DNA from: DATCIH01 sp036507955
GTDB lineage: Bacteria > Bacillota > Clostridia > Clostridiales > Clostridiaceae
NCBI GenBank assembly: GCA_036507955.1
Contig: DATCIH010000151.1
Span: 1-24,926, forward strand
Length of the DNA stretch: 24,926 nucleotides
Direction: 5' to 3'
Position 1 is the first letter of the stretch, and each line of letters begins with the position of its first letter. Positions 14,659 to 22,215 of the stretch are shown piece after piece. The notes under the pieces are model-generated. The model was not told the origin of the DNA. It searched no databases and saw nothing but the letters and a program-made list of their open reading frames with translations. The position numbers and the translations under genes were made by a program.

Positions 14659-17256
14659 TTATAATAAGTCGTAAATTATAGGATCAGTCATCTTAATCTT
14701 ATTTTGTATACCACTTAAAAGCTTTTGAGTTCCCTGAGTATCTCCGAGTAATAGACCACCGCATAATATATTTTCCTTGAAGAATAATTTCTTATATATC
14801 CCTTTATTTTTGTCTACAACACTAAGTTCCTTTAAACCATCTCCTACTAATTGTCCACAGGAAAACAGCTCTAGACCAATGGTGTTAAATATTGAAGAAG
14901 GTATAAAATCTAAAAAGGATTTTTCATCCCCTACTGCATTAATACCTGCAACCTTTCCCATTTCATCTGCTGCAGGCCAATTCCCATAAACCTTACCTTC
15001 AAACTCAGCAGCATCTCCGCAAGCATAAATATCCTTAATATTTGTTTCCATCTTATCATTTACCAGTATGCCACGTTTAGTTTTTACATTTGAATCTTCA
15101 GCTAAAGACTTTTCCGATTTTATTCCTACTGAAAATAGCACCAAATCACTGTTTAATATGGTCCCATTTTTAAGCTTAACTCCTGTTACAAAGTTTGTTC
15201 CTACTATTTCGGAAACAACATTGTCAAGAATTAGATCAAGACCGGACTCATCCACTTTCGTCTTTAAAATAGCAGCACCCATATCATCTAGCTGATTAGG
15301 GAGTAGTCTTGGAAACATTTCTATGACTGTAACATTAAAGCCTTGTTTTTTGATCTCAGAGGCAGCCTCAAGACCAAGGAGACCACCACCTACTACTACT
15401 ACATTCTTCATATTTTTTTGTTGCATATCTTTAAGATGAGCTTTGATATTATTCCCATCCTCTAAGCTTCTTAAAGTATATACACCCTTTTTATAAAAGC
15501 CCAGTATCTTAGGTATAAAATTATTACTACCACTTGCAATTATTAGCTTGTTATAATCTACCTTTGTATTATCATTTAATAGTAAATATTTATCTAGCTT
15601 ATTTATTTCAATAACTTCTTTATTTAATATAACCTCTATATTGTTATCTTCATACCAGTTATCCGGTTTTATAAATAGATCCTCAAATTTTATTTCCTTA
15701 CTTAAATATGTGGAAAGCTGAGGCCTAAAATATGATAAATAATTTTCCTTAGATATAATCTTTATACTACAGCTTTTATTTCTTTGCCTTATGGCTTCAG
15801 CAGCATAAAAGCCTGCGGCTCCATTTCCAAGGATAACATAATCCTCTGTATTAAAGGACTCAAATTCTATTGATTCTTCTTTTATTTCTACAAACTTATC
15901 CTGACCTGCTCCACAAGCTGGGCACTCATTAGGAGGAGTAGAGCCTTCTACCACTAACCCACAAATTATGCATCTCCATTTTCTTGTGGTGCTTTTTTTA
16001 TCCTGGGGAGTGTTTTTCTTTAGCTTTTCCTTTATAGCTTCAGCAAAACTTTCTCCGAATCGAAAGGCATCCTTTAGATCCCCTTCTGTAGGTTTGAAAT
16101 TAATTTTCATACCAGGAAGAATATTAAGCTTTAGTTGCTTTAAGCGTCCTTCTATATTTGGTACAGCCTCTCCACTCCAACCGTAGGAGCCAAAGGCTGC
16201 GGCCACCTTTTTGCCATGGACTATTGGGTTTAAGGAAGTTAATAAATCAAGTATAGGTTCTAAGGCATCACCATTTATAGTTGGAGAGCCAAATAAAATA
16301 CCTTGAGCCTTTCCTATCTTTTCAAGAATCTCTTCTTTTTTACTGTAGATAATATTAAAGCTGTCAACCTCAATGTCGCCAGAGGCTTTTATTCCTTCTT
16401 CTATCTTTTGAGCTAAGGCTTCCGTATAGCCATAAGCGGAAACATAGCTTATCACAACCCTAAGAGTGTCATCTTGAGTAGGTGTACTCCAAGTCTTATA
16501 AAGATCTATTACTCTTTGAATATCTTGTCTAAGTATAGGACCATGACCTGGACATACCATATTAAGCTTTAGGTCCTTAATTCTTTCAATTGCTGATAAA
16601 ACATAGCTTTTAAAAGGACTCATTATACAATCAAAATAATATTTTAAAGATTCATTATAAGTATCCATATCTAAAATTTTATCATTATAGATTACTTCCA
16701 ATTCTTCCACCATTGAATTTTCTGAATTAACCTTAGGACAATAATGACTTCCGAAGGAATCACAGGTAAAGAGAATATTATCTTCTTCTAAATATGTATA
16801 AATGGAATCTGGCCAATGAAGGAAGGGAGCTGATATAAATTTAAGAGTCTTATTTCCTAGGCTTAAGGTATCTCCATTCTTTACAACGATGGATGGAACC
16901 TCCATATTTGCAATAGCACTTATAAACTTAATTGCAGAAGCAGAACCAACAACCTTAGCATTTTTAGCTATTTGGAGTAGCTTAGCCACAGAACCTGCGT
17001 GATCAGGCTCTGTATGATCTAAAATTATGTAGGATATGTCCTCAATATTTATATTTAAAGACTTAAGTCTTTCTAAGTATTGATCAAAGAACCTTTCCTT
17101 AACTGTTTCAAAAACCGCAATCCCATCTGTTCCTTTCACCACATAGGAATTATAGGTTGTACCTAAGGGTGTATACATAATAATATCAAAAATTCTTAGC
17201 TCTGGGTCTAAAGCTCCAATCCAATATATATCTTTTTTTATTTCCAATGCCTTCAT
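14659..17256 (-). CDS. fdpF: Class F flavodiiron protein: diiron/flavodoxin core, rubredoxin and NAD(P)H:rubredoxin reductase fused
   Basis: An 865-residue cytoplasmic enzyme expected to reduce O2 to water (and possibly NO) with NAD(P)H, protecting an anaerobe from oxygen. Domain 1 (1-250) is the metallo-beta-lactamase-like diiron part with HTEPDH (His81, Glu83, Asp85, His86), His147, Asp166 and His238. Domain 2 (about 260-410) is an FMN flavodoxin (SYVSAYGYTEA). Domain 3 has two CxxC pairs (Cys429/432 and Cys445/448) only 12 residues apart, a 'short-spaced' rubredoxin. Domain 4 (470-865) is an FAD/NAD(P)H reductase (GNGAAGFYAAE, VVVVGGGLLGLEAA, ACGDAAEF). The layout is that of class F proteins known from Clostridioides difficile. 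ATG 17256 is chosen over TTG 17259 because AGGTGG lies 7 bases upstream of it. Confidence 0.93.
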   Translation of the reverse strand: MKALEIKKDIYWIGALDPELRIFDIIMYTPLGTTYNSYVVKGTDGIAVFETVKERFFDQYLERLKSLNINIEDISYIILDHTEPDHAGSVAKLLQIAKNAKVVGSASAIKFISAIANMEVPSIVVKNGDTLSLGNKTLKFISAPFLHWPDSIYTYLEEDNILFTCDSFGSHYCPKVNSENSMVEELEVIYNDKILDMDTYNESLKYYFDCIMSPFKSYVLSAIERIKDLKLNMVCPGHGPILRQDIQRVIDLYKTWSTPTQDDTLRVVISYVSAYGYTEALAQKIEEGIKASGDIEVDSFNIIYSKKEEILEKIGKAQGILFGSPTINGDALEPILDLLTSLNPIVHGKKVAAAFGSYGWSGEAVPNIEGRLKQLKLNILPGMKINFKPTEGDLKDAFRFGESFAEAIKEKLKKNTPQDKKSTTRKWRCIICGLVVEGSTPPNECPACGAGQDKFVEIKEESIEFESFNTEDYVILGNGAAGFYAAEAIRQRNKSCSIKIISKENYLSYFRPQLSTYLSKEIKFEDLFIKPDNWYEDNNIEVILNKEVIEINKLDKYLLLNDNTKVDYNKLIIASGSNNFIPKILGFYKKGVYTLRSLEDGNNIKAHLKDMQQKNMKNVVVVGGGLLGLEAASEIKKQGFNVTVIEMFPRLLPNQLDDMGAAILKTKVDESGLDLILDNVVSEIVGTNFVTGVKLKNGTILNSDLVLFSVGIKSEKSLAEDSNVKTKRGILVNDKMETNIKDIYACGDAAEFEGKVYGNWPAADEMGKVAGINAVGDEKSFLDFIPSSIFNTIGLELFSCGQLVGDGLKELSVVDKNKGIYKKLFFKENILCGGLLLGDTQGTQKLLSGIQNKIKMTDPIIYDLL

Positions 17257-17327
17257 CAATTAACCACCTCTCCTATTATCATTATGTTAAGCTTATCATT
17301 AACAAACAATAACTATTATTAATTAGA

Positions 17328-17356
17328 ATTATATTACATTAAATATTTAAAAGCAA
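17328..17356 (-). promoter_or_regulatory. Promoter of the flavodiiron gene
   Basis: Read leftward, TTGCTT (17356-17351), a 17-base spacer and TATAAT (17333-17328) form a strong promoter. The leader to the ATG is about 65 bases and contains TGTTAA/TTAACA half-sites (17285-17304). Confidence 0.7.
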
Positions 17357-17366
17357 CATTATATCA

Positions 17367-17395
17367 TTGAATTAAAAAAGTAACAATGCTATAAT
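17367..17395 (+). promoter_or_regulatory. Promoter of the membrane protein/aldo-keto reductase pair
   Basis: TTGAAT (17367-17372), a 17-base spacer and TATAAT (17390-17395) with a TGC extension form a near-consensus promoter. It starts only 11 bases from the -35 of the divergent flavodiiron promoter, so a bound regulator could affect both. Confidence 0.72.
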
Positions 17396-17432
17396 TTTTT
17401 ATAAATTACTAAATCAGAAAGTGGGTTATTAT

Positions 17433-18092
17433 ATGAAGCTTCTCAAGAAAATAAACAAAAAAAGCTTGGAAAATTATTGGTTTTATTATAAGTTCCATAC
17501 TTACGCTGCTATATTTGCAATAGTTGTGTTAATAGTATTTGTAAGAGGCTGCTATGGAAATGTTGATCCAGATGCGAGTGTATCCTACATAGGGCAAGCT
17601 GGCCTTAGTACTGAATTTACTGATGCAGTGCAAAAAGAATTTACTAAATATATTAAGGATGTAAATAAAGATAATAAAAAGGTTTTAAATATTCAGACTA
17701 TTGCATTGGTAACTGGACAGGGGGCACAGCAAAAGGCACAATTAGAAACCTATGCAGGAGATTCGCAGATATTTATAACGGATAAAGATAATTACATAAT
17801 GTATGCCGCTAATGGACTCTTTGCGCCCTTAGATAGTATTTCCACAAAGTATAATATAGACCTTCCCAAATATCCTAATTTAAAAGTGACCTCTTTGGAA
17901 AAAAAGGAAACCCATGTATATGGGATACCACTTATAAATAATGGTATATTAAATGGCGTTAATGGGTCAGATTCAGAACTGTATTTGTCAATTAGAGTTC
18001 TGAATACTTCTGATGCAAAGAATAAAACCAAGGTGGCAACCTATAACAATTGTATGCTTATTATAGATAAGGCTGCAGAACTTTGTAAATAG
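17433..18092 (+). CDS. Membrane-anchored protein of unknown function
   Basis: A 219-residue protein I do not recognise. It has a basic N-terminus of about 20 residues, one membrane helix (about 22-40, HTYAAIFAIVVLIVFVRG) and an extracytoplasmic domain. That domain begins VDPDASVSYIGQAG and includes DSQIFITDKDNYIMYAANG and GIPLINNGIL. The alternating strand/helix pattern and the DSQIFITD stretch loosely recall solute-binding-protein folds; this is only an impression. ATG 17433 is preferred to GTG 17421, because AAAGTGGG just upstream can serve as ribosome binding site only for the former. The aldo/keto reductase gene starts 18 bases after its stop, so the two share a transcript. Confidence 0.75.
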   Translation: MKLLKKINKKSLENYWFYYKFHTYAAIFAIVVLIVFVRGCYGNVDPDASVSYIGQAGLSTEFTDAVQKEFTKYIKDVNKDNKKVLNIQTIALVTGQGAQQKAQLETYAGDSQIFITDKDNYIMYAANGLFAPLDSISTKYNIDLPKYPNLKVTSLEKKETHVYGIPLINNGILNGVNGSDSELYLSIRVLNTSDAKNKTKVATYNNCMLIIDKAAELCK

Positions 18093-18110
18093 TAATGTAT
18101 TGGAGGGCAA

Positions 18111-19121
18111 ATGAATTACAGAATTTTAGGAAAAACTGGATTAAGGCCTTCAGTGATTGGTTTTGGGGGAATCCCAATCCAAAAGTTAAATATTGAGGAA
18201 ATCAAGGAAATATTTTTTGAAGCACAAGAGCAAGGAATAAATTTTTTGGATAGCGCAAGGACATATACTATTTCTGAGGAAGCTATTGGTGAGGCAATAA
18301 AAGGACACCGAAACAAATGGATTATAGCCACTAAGTCAAGAGCTAGAGATTTTTCTTCCATGGAAAAGGATATAGTAATAAGCTTAAGCAATTTTAAAAC
18401 TGAGTATATTGACCTATATCAGCTACATAATGTGAGGACAGAAGCAGATTATGAGAAGACTATGTCTGAAAATGGGGCCTATAAAGCTCTTATGTCCTCA
18501 AAGGAAAAGGGACAAATAGGTCATATTGGAATAACCACCCACAGCTTAGATATGCTAAGGATTTTTATAGAAAGTGGCAATTTTGAAACCATAATGTATC
18601 CTTATAATATAGTGGAAACGGAGGCTTTGGATCTATTTAAAAGAGCCAAGGAATTAAATATTGGAGTTATAGCTATGAAGCCTATGGCTGGAGGGGCATT
18701 AACAAAGGCTACGGTTGCTATGAAGTTCATATTGGAAAATCAAGATATATCTGTAGTTATCCCTGGCATGGCTTCAATTAAAGAGGTAAAAGAAAATGCC
18801 ATTGTAGGGAATAAATTTATTTCTTTAACCTTAAAGGAGAGGGAAGAAGCCTTGGAAGATGCTAAAAAGTTAGGGGATAAGATTTGTAGAGGCTGTGGAT
18901 ATTGCGCTCCCTGTCCTGTGGAAATAGATATACCAGGTTGCTTTTTATTTAAAGGTTATAAGGACAGATATGATTTATCCCTTTGGGCTGAAAATAATTA
19001 CTTTTCACAAGAGACAAGGGGGAAGGATTGTGTACAATGTGGAGCCTGTGAAAAAAGGTGTCCGTATGGATTACCTATAAGGAATATGCTTAAGGAAGTA
19101 AGAAAAACCTTTAATGAATAA
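18111..19121 (+). CDS. Aldo/keto reductase with C-terminal iron-sulfur cluster domain
   Basis: A 336-residue fusion. Residues 1-240 are an aldo/keto reductase barrel with the catalytic tetrad Asp47, Tyr52, Lys75 and His106 (FLDSARTY, ATKS, QLHN). Residues 255-325 carry two ferredoxin-like cysteine groups: Cys259/262/265/268 and Cys307/310/313/317, each ending in CP. The second is a standard CX2CX2CX3CP; the first is one residue shorter. The combination suggests electrons are exchanged with ferredoxin or another carrier as well as, or instead of, NADPH. Proteins of this type are common in clostridia, but their substrates are mostly undefined. GGAGG lies before ATG 18111. It is coupled to the upstream membrane protein gene. 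Confidence 0.9.
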   Translation: MNYRILGKTGLRPSVIGFGGIPIQKLNIEEIKEIFFEAQEQGINFLDSARTYTISEEAIGEAIKGHRNKWIIATKSRARDFSSMEKDIVISLSNFKTEYIDLYQLHNVRTEADYEKTMSENGAYKALMSSKEKGQIGHIGITTHSLDMLRIFIESGNFETIMYPYNIVETEALDLFKRAKELNIGVIAMKPMAGGALTKATVAMKFILENQDISVVIPGMASIKEVKENAIVGNKFISLTLKEREEALEDAKKLGDKICRGCGYCAPCPVEIDIPGCFLFKGYKDRYDLSLWAENNYFSQETRGKDCVQCGACEKRCPYGLPIRNMLKEVRKTFNE

Positions 19122-19188
19122 AATACTTGTATAAATAGTAATATATGGGATATAATAAAGGTAAATAATGGCAACTGATTTTATTTTG

Positions 19189-19221
19189 CACTCTTAGGTA
19201 ATCTAAGGGTGTACTTTTTTT
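19189..19221 (+). terminator. Rho-independent terminator after the aldo/keto reductase gene
   Basis: CACTCTTAG (19189-19197) pairs with CTAAGGGTG (19203-19211, one G-T pair) across a 5-base loop, and a T7 run follows at 19215-19221. Confidence 0.8.
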
Positions 19222-19223
19222 GT

Positions 19224-19252
19224 TTGTATGATTATGTAATATGTTTTATAAT
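19224..19252 (+). promoter_or_regulatory. Promoter of the DUF554 gene
   Basis: TTGTAT (19224-19229), a 17-base spacer and TATAAT (19247-19252). Transcription would start near 19259, which excludes the ATG at 19241 and supports ATG 19286 as the start of the gene. Confidence 0.65.
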
Positions 19253-19285
19253 ATTAATTATAACAACAAAAGGGGAATTTTATAT

Positions 19286-20002
19286 ATGATAGGTACAATA
19301 ATAAATGTTTTTGCAATAATACTAGGTAGCCTTATAGGACTAATCTTTAAGGGGGGTATGCCTAAAAAAATCAATGAAACATTAATGAATGGGTTAGCAC
19401 TTTGCGTAATTTTAATTGGCATGTCTGGTGCCTTAAAGGGTATTGCCGGCTGTAGCATGCTCCTAGTAATAATTTCAATAGTAATAGGAGCAATCATAGG
19501 CGAAATATTAGATATTGATAAGGGTCTTAACAATTTAGGAAATAATCTTGAAAAAGGCTTAAAGGGTAGAGGCGGCAAAATTGCAGAAGGCTTTGTAGAT
19601 GCAAGCTTATTATATTGCGTAGGAGCCATGGCAATTTTAGGAGCCATTCAAGATGGATTAACAGGAAATCATACTATATTAATTCAAAAATCTATGTTAG
19701 ATGGTATAACGGCTATAACTTATGCTTCAACCTTTGGTATAGGGGTTATGTTTTCAGCAGTATCAGTTTTATTATACCAGGGAACTATAGCGCTTTCTGC
19801 TTCATTAATTAGTGGACTCTTAACAACGGATATAACAAATGCAATGAATGCTGTAGGGAGCCTTTTAATAATAGGTATAGGCCTTAACATGCTTAAAATT
19901 ACAAAAATAAAGTTAGCCAACTTACTACCAGCAGTGATAATTCCTATTTTATATGAGCTTTTAATATTGGGATATAAATATGTAGCAGCTGTAGTAAATT
20001 AA
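19286..20002 (+). CDS. DUF554 family membrane protein (YqgA/YdfK type)
   Basis: A 238-residue integral membrane protein. The family start MIGTIINVFAIILGSLIGLIFKGGMP is recognisable in parts (IGTIINVFAIILGS, then GLIFKGGMP). GLALCVILIGMSGALKG and the central CVGAMAILGAIQDGLTG are also typical of DUF554. About seven hydrophobic segments are visible. Its function is unknown; it is presumed to be a transporter-like membrane protein. ATG 19286 has AGGGGAA at a good distance, and the promoter lies downstream of the earlier in-frame ATG 19241. It appears to be a single-gene unit. Confidence 0.88.
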   Translation: MIGTIINVFAIILGSLIGLIFKGGMPKKINETLMNGLALCVILIGMSGALKGIAGCSMLLVIISIVIGAIIGEILDIDKGLNNLGNNLEKGLKGRGGKIAEGFVDASLLYCVGAMAILGAIQDGLTGNHTILIQKSMLDGITAITYASTFGIGVMFSAVSVLLYQGTIALSASLISGLLTTDITNAMNAVGSLLIIGIGLNMLKITKIKLANLLPAVIIPILYELLILGYKYVAAVVN

Positions 20003-20085
20003 GCAATTTGGGTACAAGCAATATGAATAAAAATTATAAGTTTCCACATAATAGGATTATATTAATTTTAATGAGGTGGTAATTT

Positions 20086-20445
20086 ATGAGTGAAAGTATA
20101 AGTTGTAGTGCAACAAATTGTGTACATAATATTAGTGCACTTTGTAGTGCTAGAAAAATTAGAGTAGATGGCTCAAGTGCAAGCACAAGCTTTGAAACCA
20201 GTTGTGATACCTATGCGGGTAAAGGCTTTGTGAATGCAGTTACAAATCTTACAAATATGAATATACCTGGAGAGTTCAGACAAATAATGAACACTTCATC
20301 TATAGAGATGTCCCCTAAAGTTGAATGCACAGCTAGAAACTGTACCTTCAATCAAAATGAAACCTGCAATGCAGAAAGTGTATATATAAATGGTACCGGT
20401 GCAAAAGATAGTAGAAGCACCAGTTGCGAAACGTTTATTGAATAA
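20086..20445 (+). CDS. Protein with two DUF1540 cysteine-rich domains
   Basis: A 119-residue protein with two copies of the DUF1540 module. The first (about 6-44) has ISCSATNCVHNISALCSA...SCDTY; the second (about 80-118) has VECTARNCTFNQNETCNA...SCETF. Each has the C-x5-C-x7-C...C pattern, suggesting one bound metal ion per domain. A linker of about 35 residues joins them. Such proteins are common in spore-forming clostridia; their role is not established. GAGGTGG precedes ATG 20086. The stop codon lies inside the left arm of a long terminator hairpin. Confidence 0.88.
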   Translation: MSESISCSATNCVHNISALCSARKIRVDGSSASTSFETSCDTYAGKGFVNAVTNLTNMNIPGEFRQIMNTSSIEMSPKVECTARNCTFNQNETCNAESVYINGTGAKDSRSTSCETFIE

Positions 20446-20488
20446 AATAATGCTATCTGAAGTAACTTCAGATAGCATTATTTTATTC
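20440..20488. terminator. Perfect 23-pair hairpin terminator after the DUF1540 gene
   Basis: Arms at 20440-20462 and 20466-20488 are perfectly complementary with a 3-base loop (TAA). The core is ATGCTATCTGAAG. The outer part is A/T-rich (AATAAAATAAT and ATTATTTTATT), so it can terminate in both directions. The left arm includes the DUF1540 stop codon. Confidence 0.8.
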
Positions 20489-20787
20489 AATTATGGTACA
20501 AGCCTTGAGTATAAGAGGCACATAGCTAAGCTAAAAGTCACCGCTAGTAGGCTTTTATCAATCGCAAGAAAATGATTTTCTTAGATTATAAAGCCATACT
20601 ATACCTAGTCTGAGGAAGAAATAATTGCCCAGGAAATGTATCTTGGTATTGATGTAATAAAAGCTTTTTAAAATAATTGTACTTTTGAACAGGATTTTCC
20701 TAAAAATGTTATTGCTTCAAATATTAACAGTAGTATAATAATACTATTATTATTAATATTAAAAGATAAGAATTAAGGGGGATTATT
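20446..20787 (+). other. 342-base spacer: terminator, possible gene remnants, promoter
   Basis: No intact gene is seen. Two short coding-like stretches occur in different frames. 20489-20575 gives YGTSLEYKRHIAKLKV and onward to a TGA; 20609-20671 gives SEEEIIAQEMYLGIDVIKAF followed by TAA. They may be pieces of one frameshifted, decayed gene; I cannot name a family. The right part holds the lipoprotein gene promoter. Confidence 0.35.
20712..20739 (+). promoter_or_regulatory. Promoter of the lipoprotein/radical SAM locus
   Basis: TTGCTT (20712-20717), a 16-base spacer and TATAAT (20734-20739). The -10 region GTAGTATAATAA recurs exactly in the spacer after the lipoprotein gene (about 21020-21031). 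Confidence 0.6.
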
Positions 20788-20994
20788 GTGGCAAAGAAGG
20801 TTAAGGTAATTTACCGTGGTATAGCATGGTTTTTCTTAAGTGTGATAGCAGCTGGTTCCTTTTCAGGGTGCAATTTTTTTATACCATCAGCTAAATATGG
20901 TCCACCAGCATCAACTAAATATGGCCCACCAACCGTGACAACCAGTTCTTATGGACAAAACAAAATAAAGGATATTCAAAAGGAAATAAAGTAA
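20788..20994 (+). CDS. Small lipoprotein with KYGPP repeats, likely substrate of the adjacent radical SAM enzyme
   Basis: A 68-residue lipoprotein starting at GTG 20788, with AGGGGG upstream. Residues 1-27 form a basic start and a signal helix ending in the lipobox FSGC, so Cys28 should be lipidated and the tail exposed outside the membrane. The mature tail has only about 40 residues: AKYGPP (35-40), TKYGPP (43-48), SSYGQN (53-58) and a charged KIKDIQKEIK end. Three Tyr-Gly pairs at 8-10 residue spacing suggest repeated modification sites. The radical SAM gene follows after 97 bases. From memory, Bacteroidetes 'radical SAM-associated putative lipoproteins' (TIGR04134) also have Tyr-Gly-x-Pro motifs just after the lipobox. 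The modification is unknown. Confidence 0.8.
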   Translation: MAKKVKVIYRGIAWFFLSVIAAGSFSGCNFFIPSAKYGPPASTKYGPPTVTTSSYGQNKIKDIQKEIK

Positions 20995-21025
20995 TCAATA
21001 TATAAATGTTAATTATCTGTAGTAT

Positions 21026-21064
21026 AATAAAATAAAGGATACCCCAAAGGAAGTGAAACTATAA
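21026..21064 (+). pseudogene. Decayed duplicate of the lipoprotein gene 3' end
   Basis: This stretch reads NKIKDTPKEVKL-stop and aligns to the end of the lipoprotein (NKIKDIQKEIK-stop, 20959-20994), with 26 of 33 bases identical over the first 11 codons. A TAG interrupts the frame just upstream (21020-21022), and there is no start codon. It looks like the residue of a tandem copy with its middle deleted. Confidence 0.5.
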
Positions 21065-21079
21065 AATTCCTTAGGGTTA
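21040..21079 (+). promoter_or_regulatory. Hairpin just upstream of the radical SAM ribosome binding site
   Basis: Arms 21040-21052 (TACCCCAAAGGAA) and 21067-21079 (TTCCTTAGGGTTA) pair at 11 of 13 positions around a 14-base loop. The stem ends directly before AGGGG (21081-21085) and ATG 21092. There is no T-run after it, so it is more likely an mRNA processing, stability or translation-control element than a full terminator. Confidence 0.5.
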
Positions 21080-21091
21080 TAGGGGTAAGCT

Positions 21092-22177
21092 ATGAGGACC
21101 AAAATAAAAATCAAAGATAAAATTCAAATTTGGGGATGGCGTCAAGGGTTAAAGATTAGCGCTAAAATTCACGATTTGAATTATTTTTTTTGGGAGACAT
21201 CACTAGGTTGTAATCTTAACTGTAGACATTGTGGCTCCGAGTGCGGTATGGATAAAAAAGGTGAGGAGCTCAGCGCTGAAAAGGTTCTTAAGGTTTTTAA
21301 AAACATTTCAGAAAACTACGATGCTCATAAAATTATGGTGGCAGTTACAGGTGGAGAGCCGCTATTAAGAACAGATTTGTTTGATATAATGGATGAGGTT
21401 AGCGCTATGGGTTTCCCCTGGGGCATGGTTACTAACGGAATGCTCGTGGATGAGGCTATAGTGGAAAAGTCCATCAAGGCAGGTATGAGAACCGTTTCTG
21501 TAAGCCTAGATGGGCTAGAAGCCTCTCACAACTATTTAAGGAATAATGAAAAGGCCTTTAAGGGTGCAATAAATGCTTTGAAACTATTTAATGATTCAGA
21601 AAGCTTTGATTGTGTAGAAGCAATAACCTGTGTATACAACAAAAACCTTGATGAGCTAGAGGAAATATATGAAATGCTAAAGGGGACGGGCATTAAAGCC
21701 TGGAGAGTATTTAATATATTTTCTAAGGGAAGAGCTGCCTTGGATGATAGCCTGTTATTAGATAAAAAAGGACTTATTAAGGTACTAGAGTTTATTAAGG
21801 GGAAAAGGGAAGCTCCCTCCAGTTTGGAAGTAAGCTATGCTGAAGAAGGCTATTTAGGTTGCGACTATGAAAGAAAAGTAAGGGATACCTTTTTTTATTG
21901 TGGAGCTGGAATCAATGTGGCAGGCTTATTAAGCGATGGTAGCTACAGTGCATGCCCTTCTTTATCTAGTGAGTGGAAGCAGGGACATGTTGATGAAACC
22001 GCATTTTCTGAAGTTTGGGAAAATAAATATAAAAACATGAGGGATAGAAGCTGGATGAAAACAAAGGAATGCATAACCTGCAAGGAGTGGAAAAATTGCA
22101 AGGGCTCAAGTCTTCATCTTTGGGACTGGAAAGATAATAATACAACCCTATGTCCCTATAAATTATTTAATACATAA
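21092..22177 (+). CDS. SPASM-domain radical SAM enzyme of the rSAM/lipoprotein type
   Basis: A 361-residue radical SAM enzyme. The SAM cluster motif is Cys40-x3-Cys44-x2-Cys47 (GCNLNCRHCGSECG) and the SAM-binding GGEP is at 87-90. The C-terminal SPASM part has Cys270-x12-G-x4-Cys288 (FFYCGAG...SACPS), CITCKEWKNC (Cys327, 330, 336) and Cys354, enough for auxiliary iron-sulfur clusters. The segments FFWETSLGCNLNCRHCGSECG (in part), FPWGMVTNG, SVSLDGLEASHNYLR, RDRSWMKTKEC and LHLWDW match what I recall of the TIGR04133 'rSAM/lipoprotein system' family. SPASM enzymes mostly modify ribosomally made peptides, so the preceding KYGPP lipoprotein is the obvious candidate substrate. AGGGG precedes ATG. 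Confidence 0.85.
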   Translation: MRTKIKIKDKIQIWGWRQGLKISAKIHDLNYFFWETSLGCNLNCRHCGSECGMDKKGEELSAEKVLKVFKNISENYDAHKIMVAVTGGEPLLRTDLFDIMDEVSAMGFPWGMVTNGMLVDEAIVEKSIKAGMRTVSVSLDGLEASHNYLRNNEKAFKGAINALKLFNDSESFDCVEAITCVYNKNLDELEEIYEMLKGTGIKAWRVFNIFSKGRAALDDSLLLDKKGLIKVLEFIKGKREAPSSLEVSYAEEGYLGCDYERKVRDTFFYCGAGINVAGLLSDGSYSACPSLSSEWKQGHVDETAFSEVWENKYKNMRDRSWMKTKECITCKEWKNCKGSSLHLWDWKDNNTTLCPYKLFNT

Positions 22178-22215
22178 TAAAATAAAAAGCATATGAGGAA
22201 TAAATGGAGGTTAAT

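Noticed and set aside
17285..17304. Rex-like operator (TGTTAA...TTAACA) in the flavodiiron leader
   Set aside because: The half-sites are 8 bases apart instead of the 4 of a Rex site, and the region is AT-rich enough to give such halves by chance.
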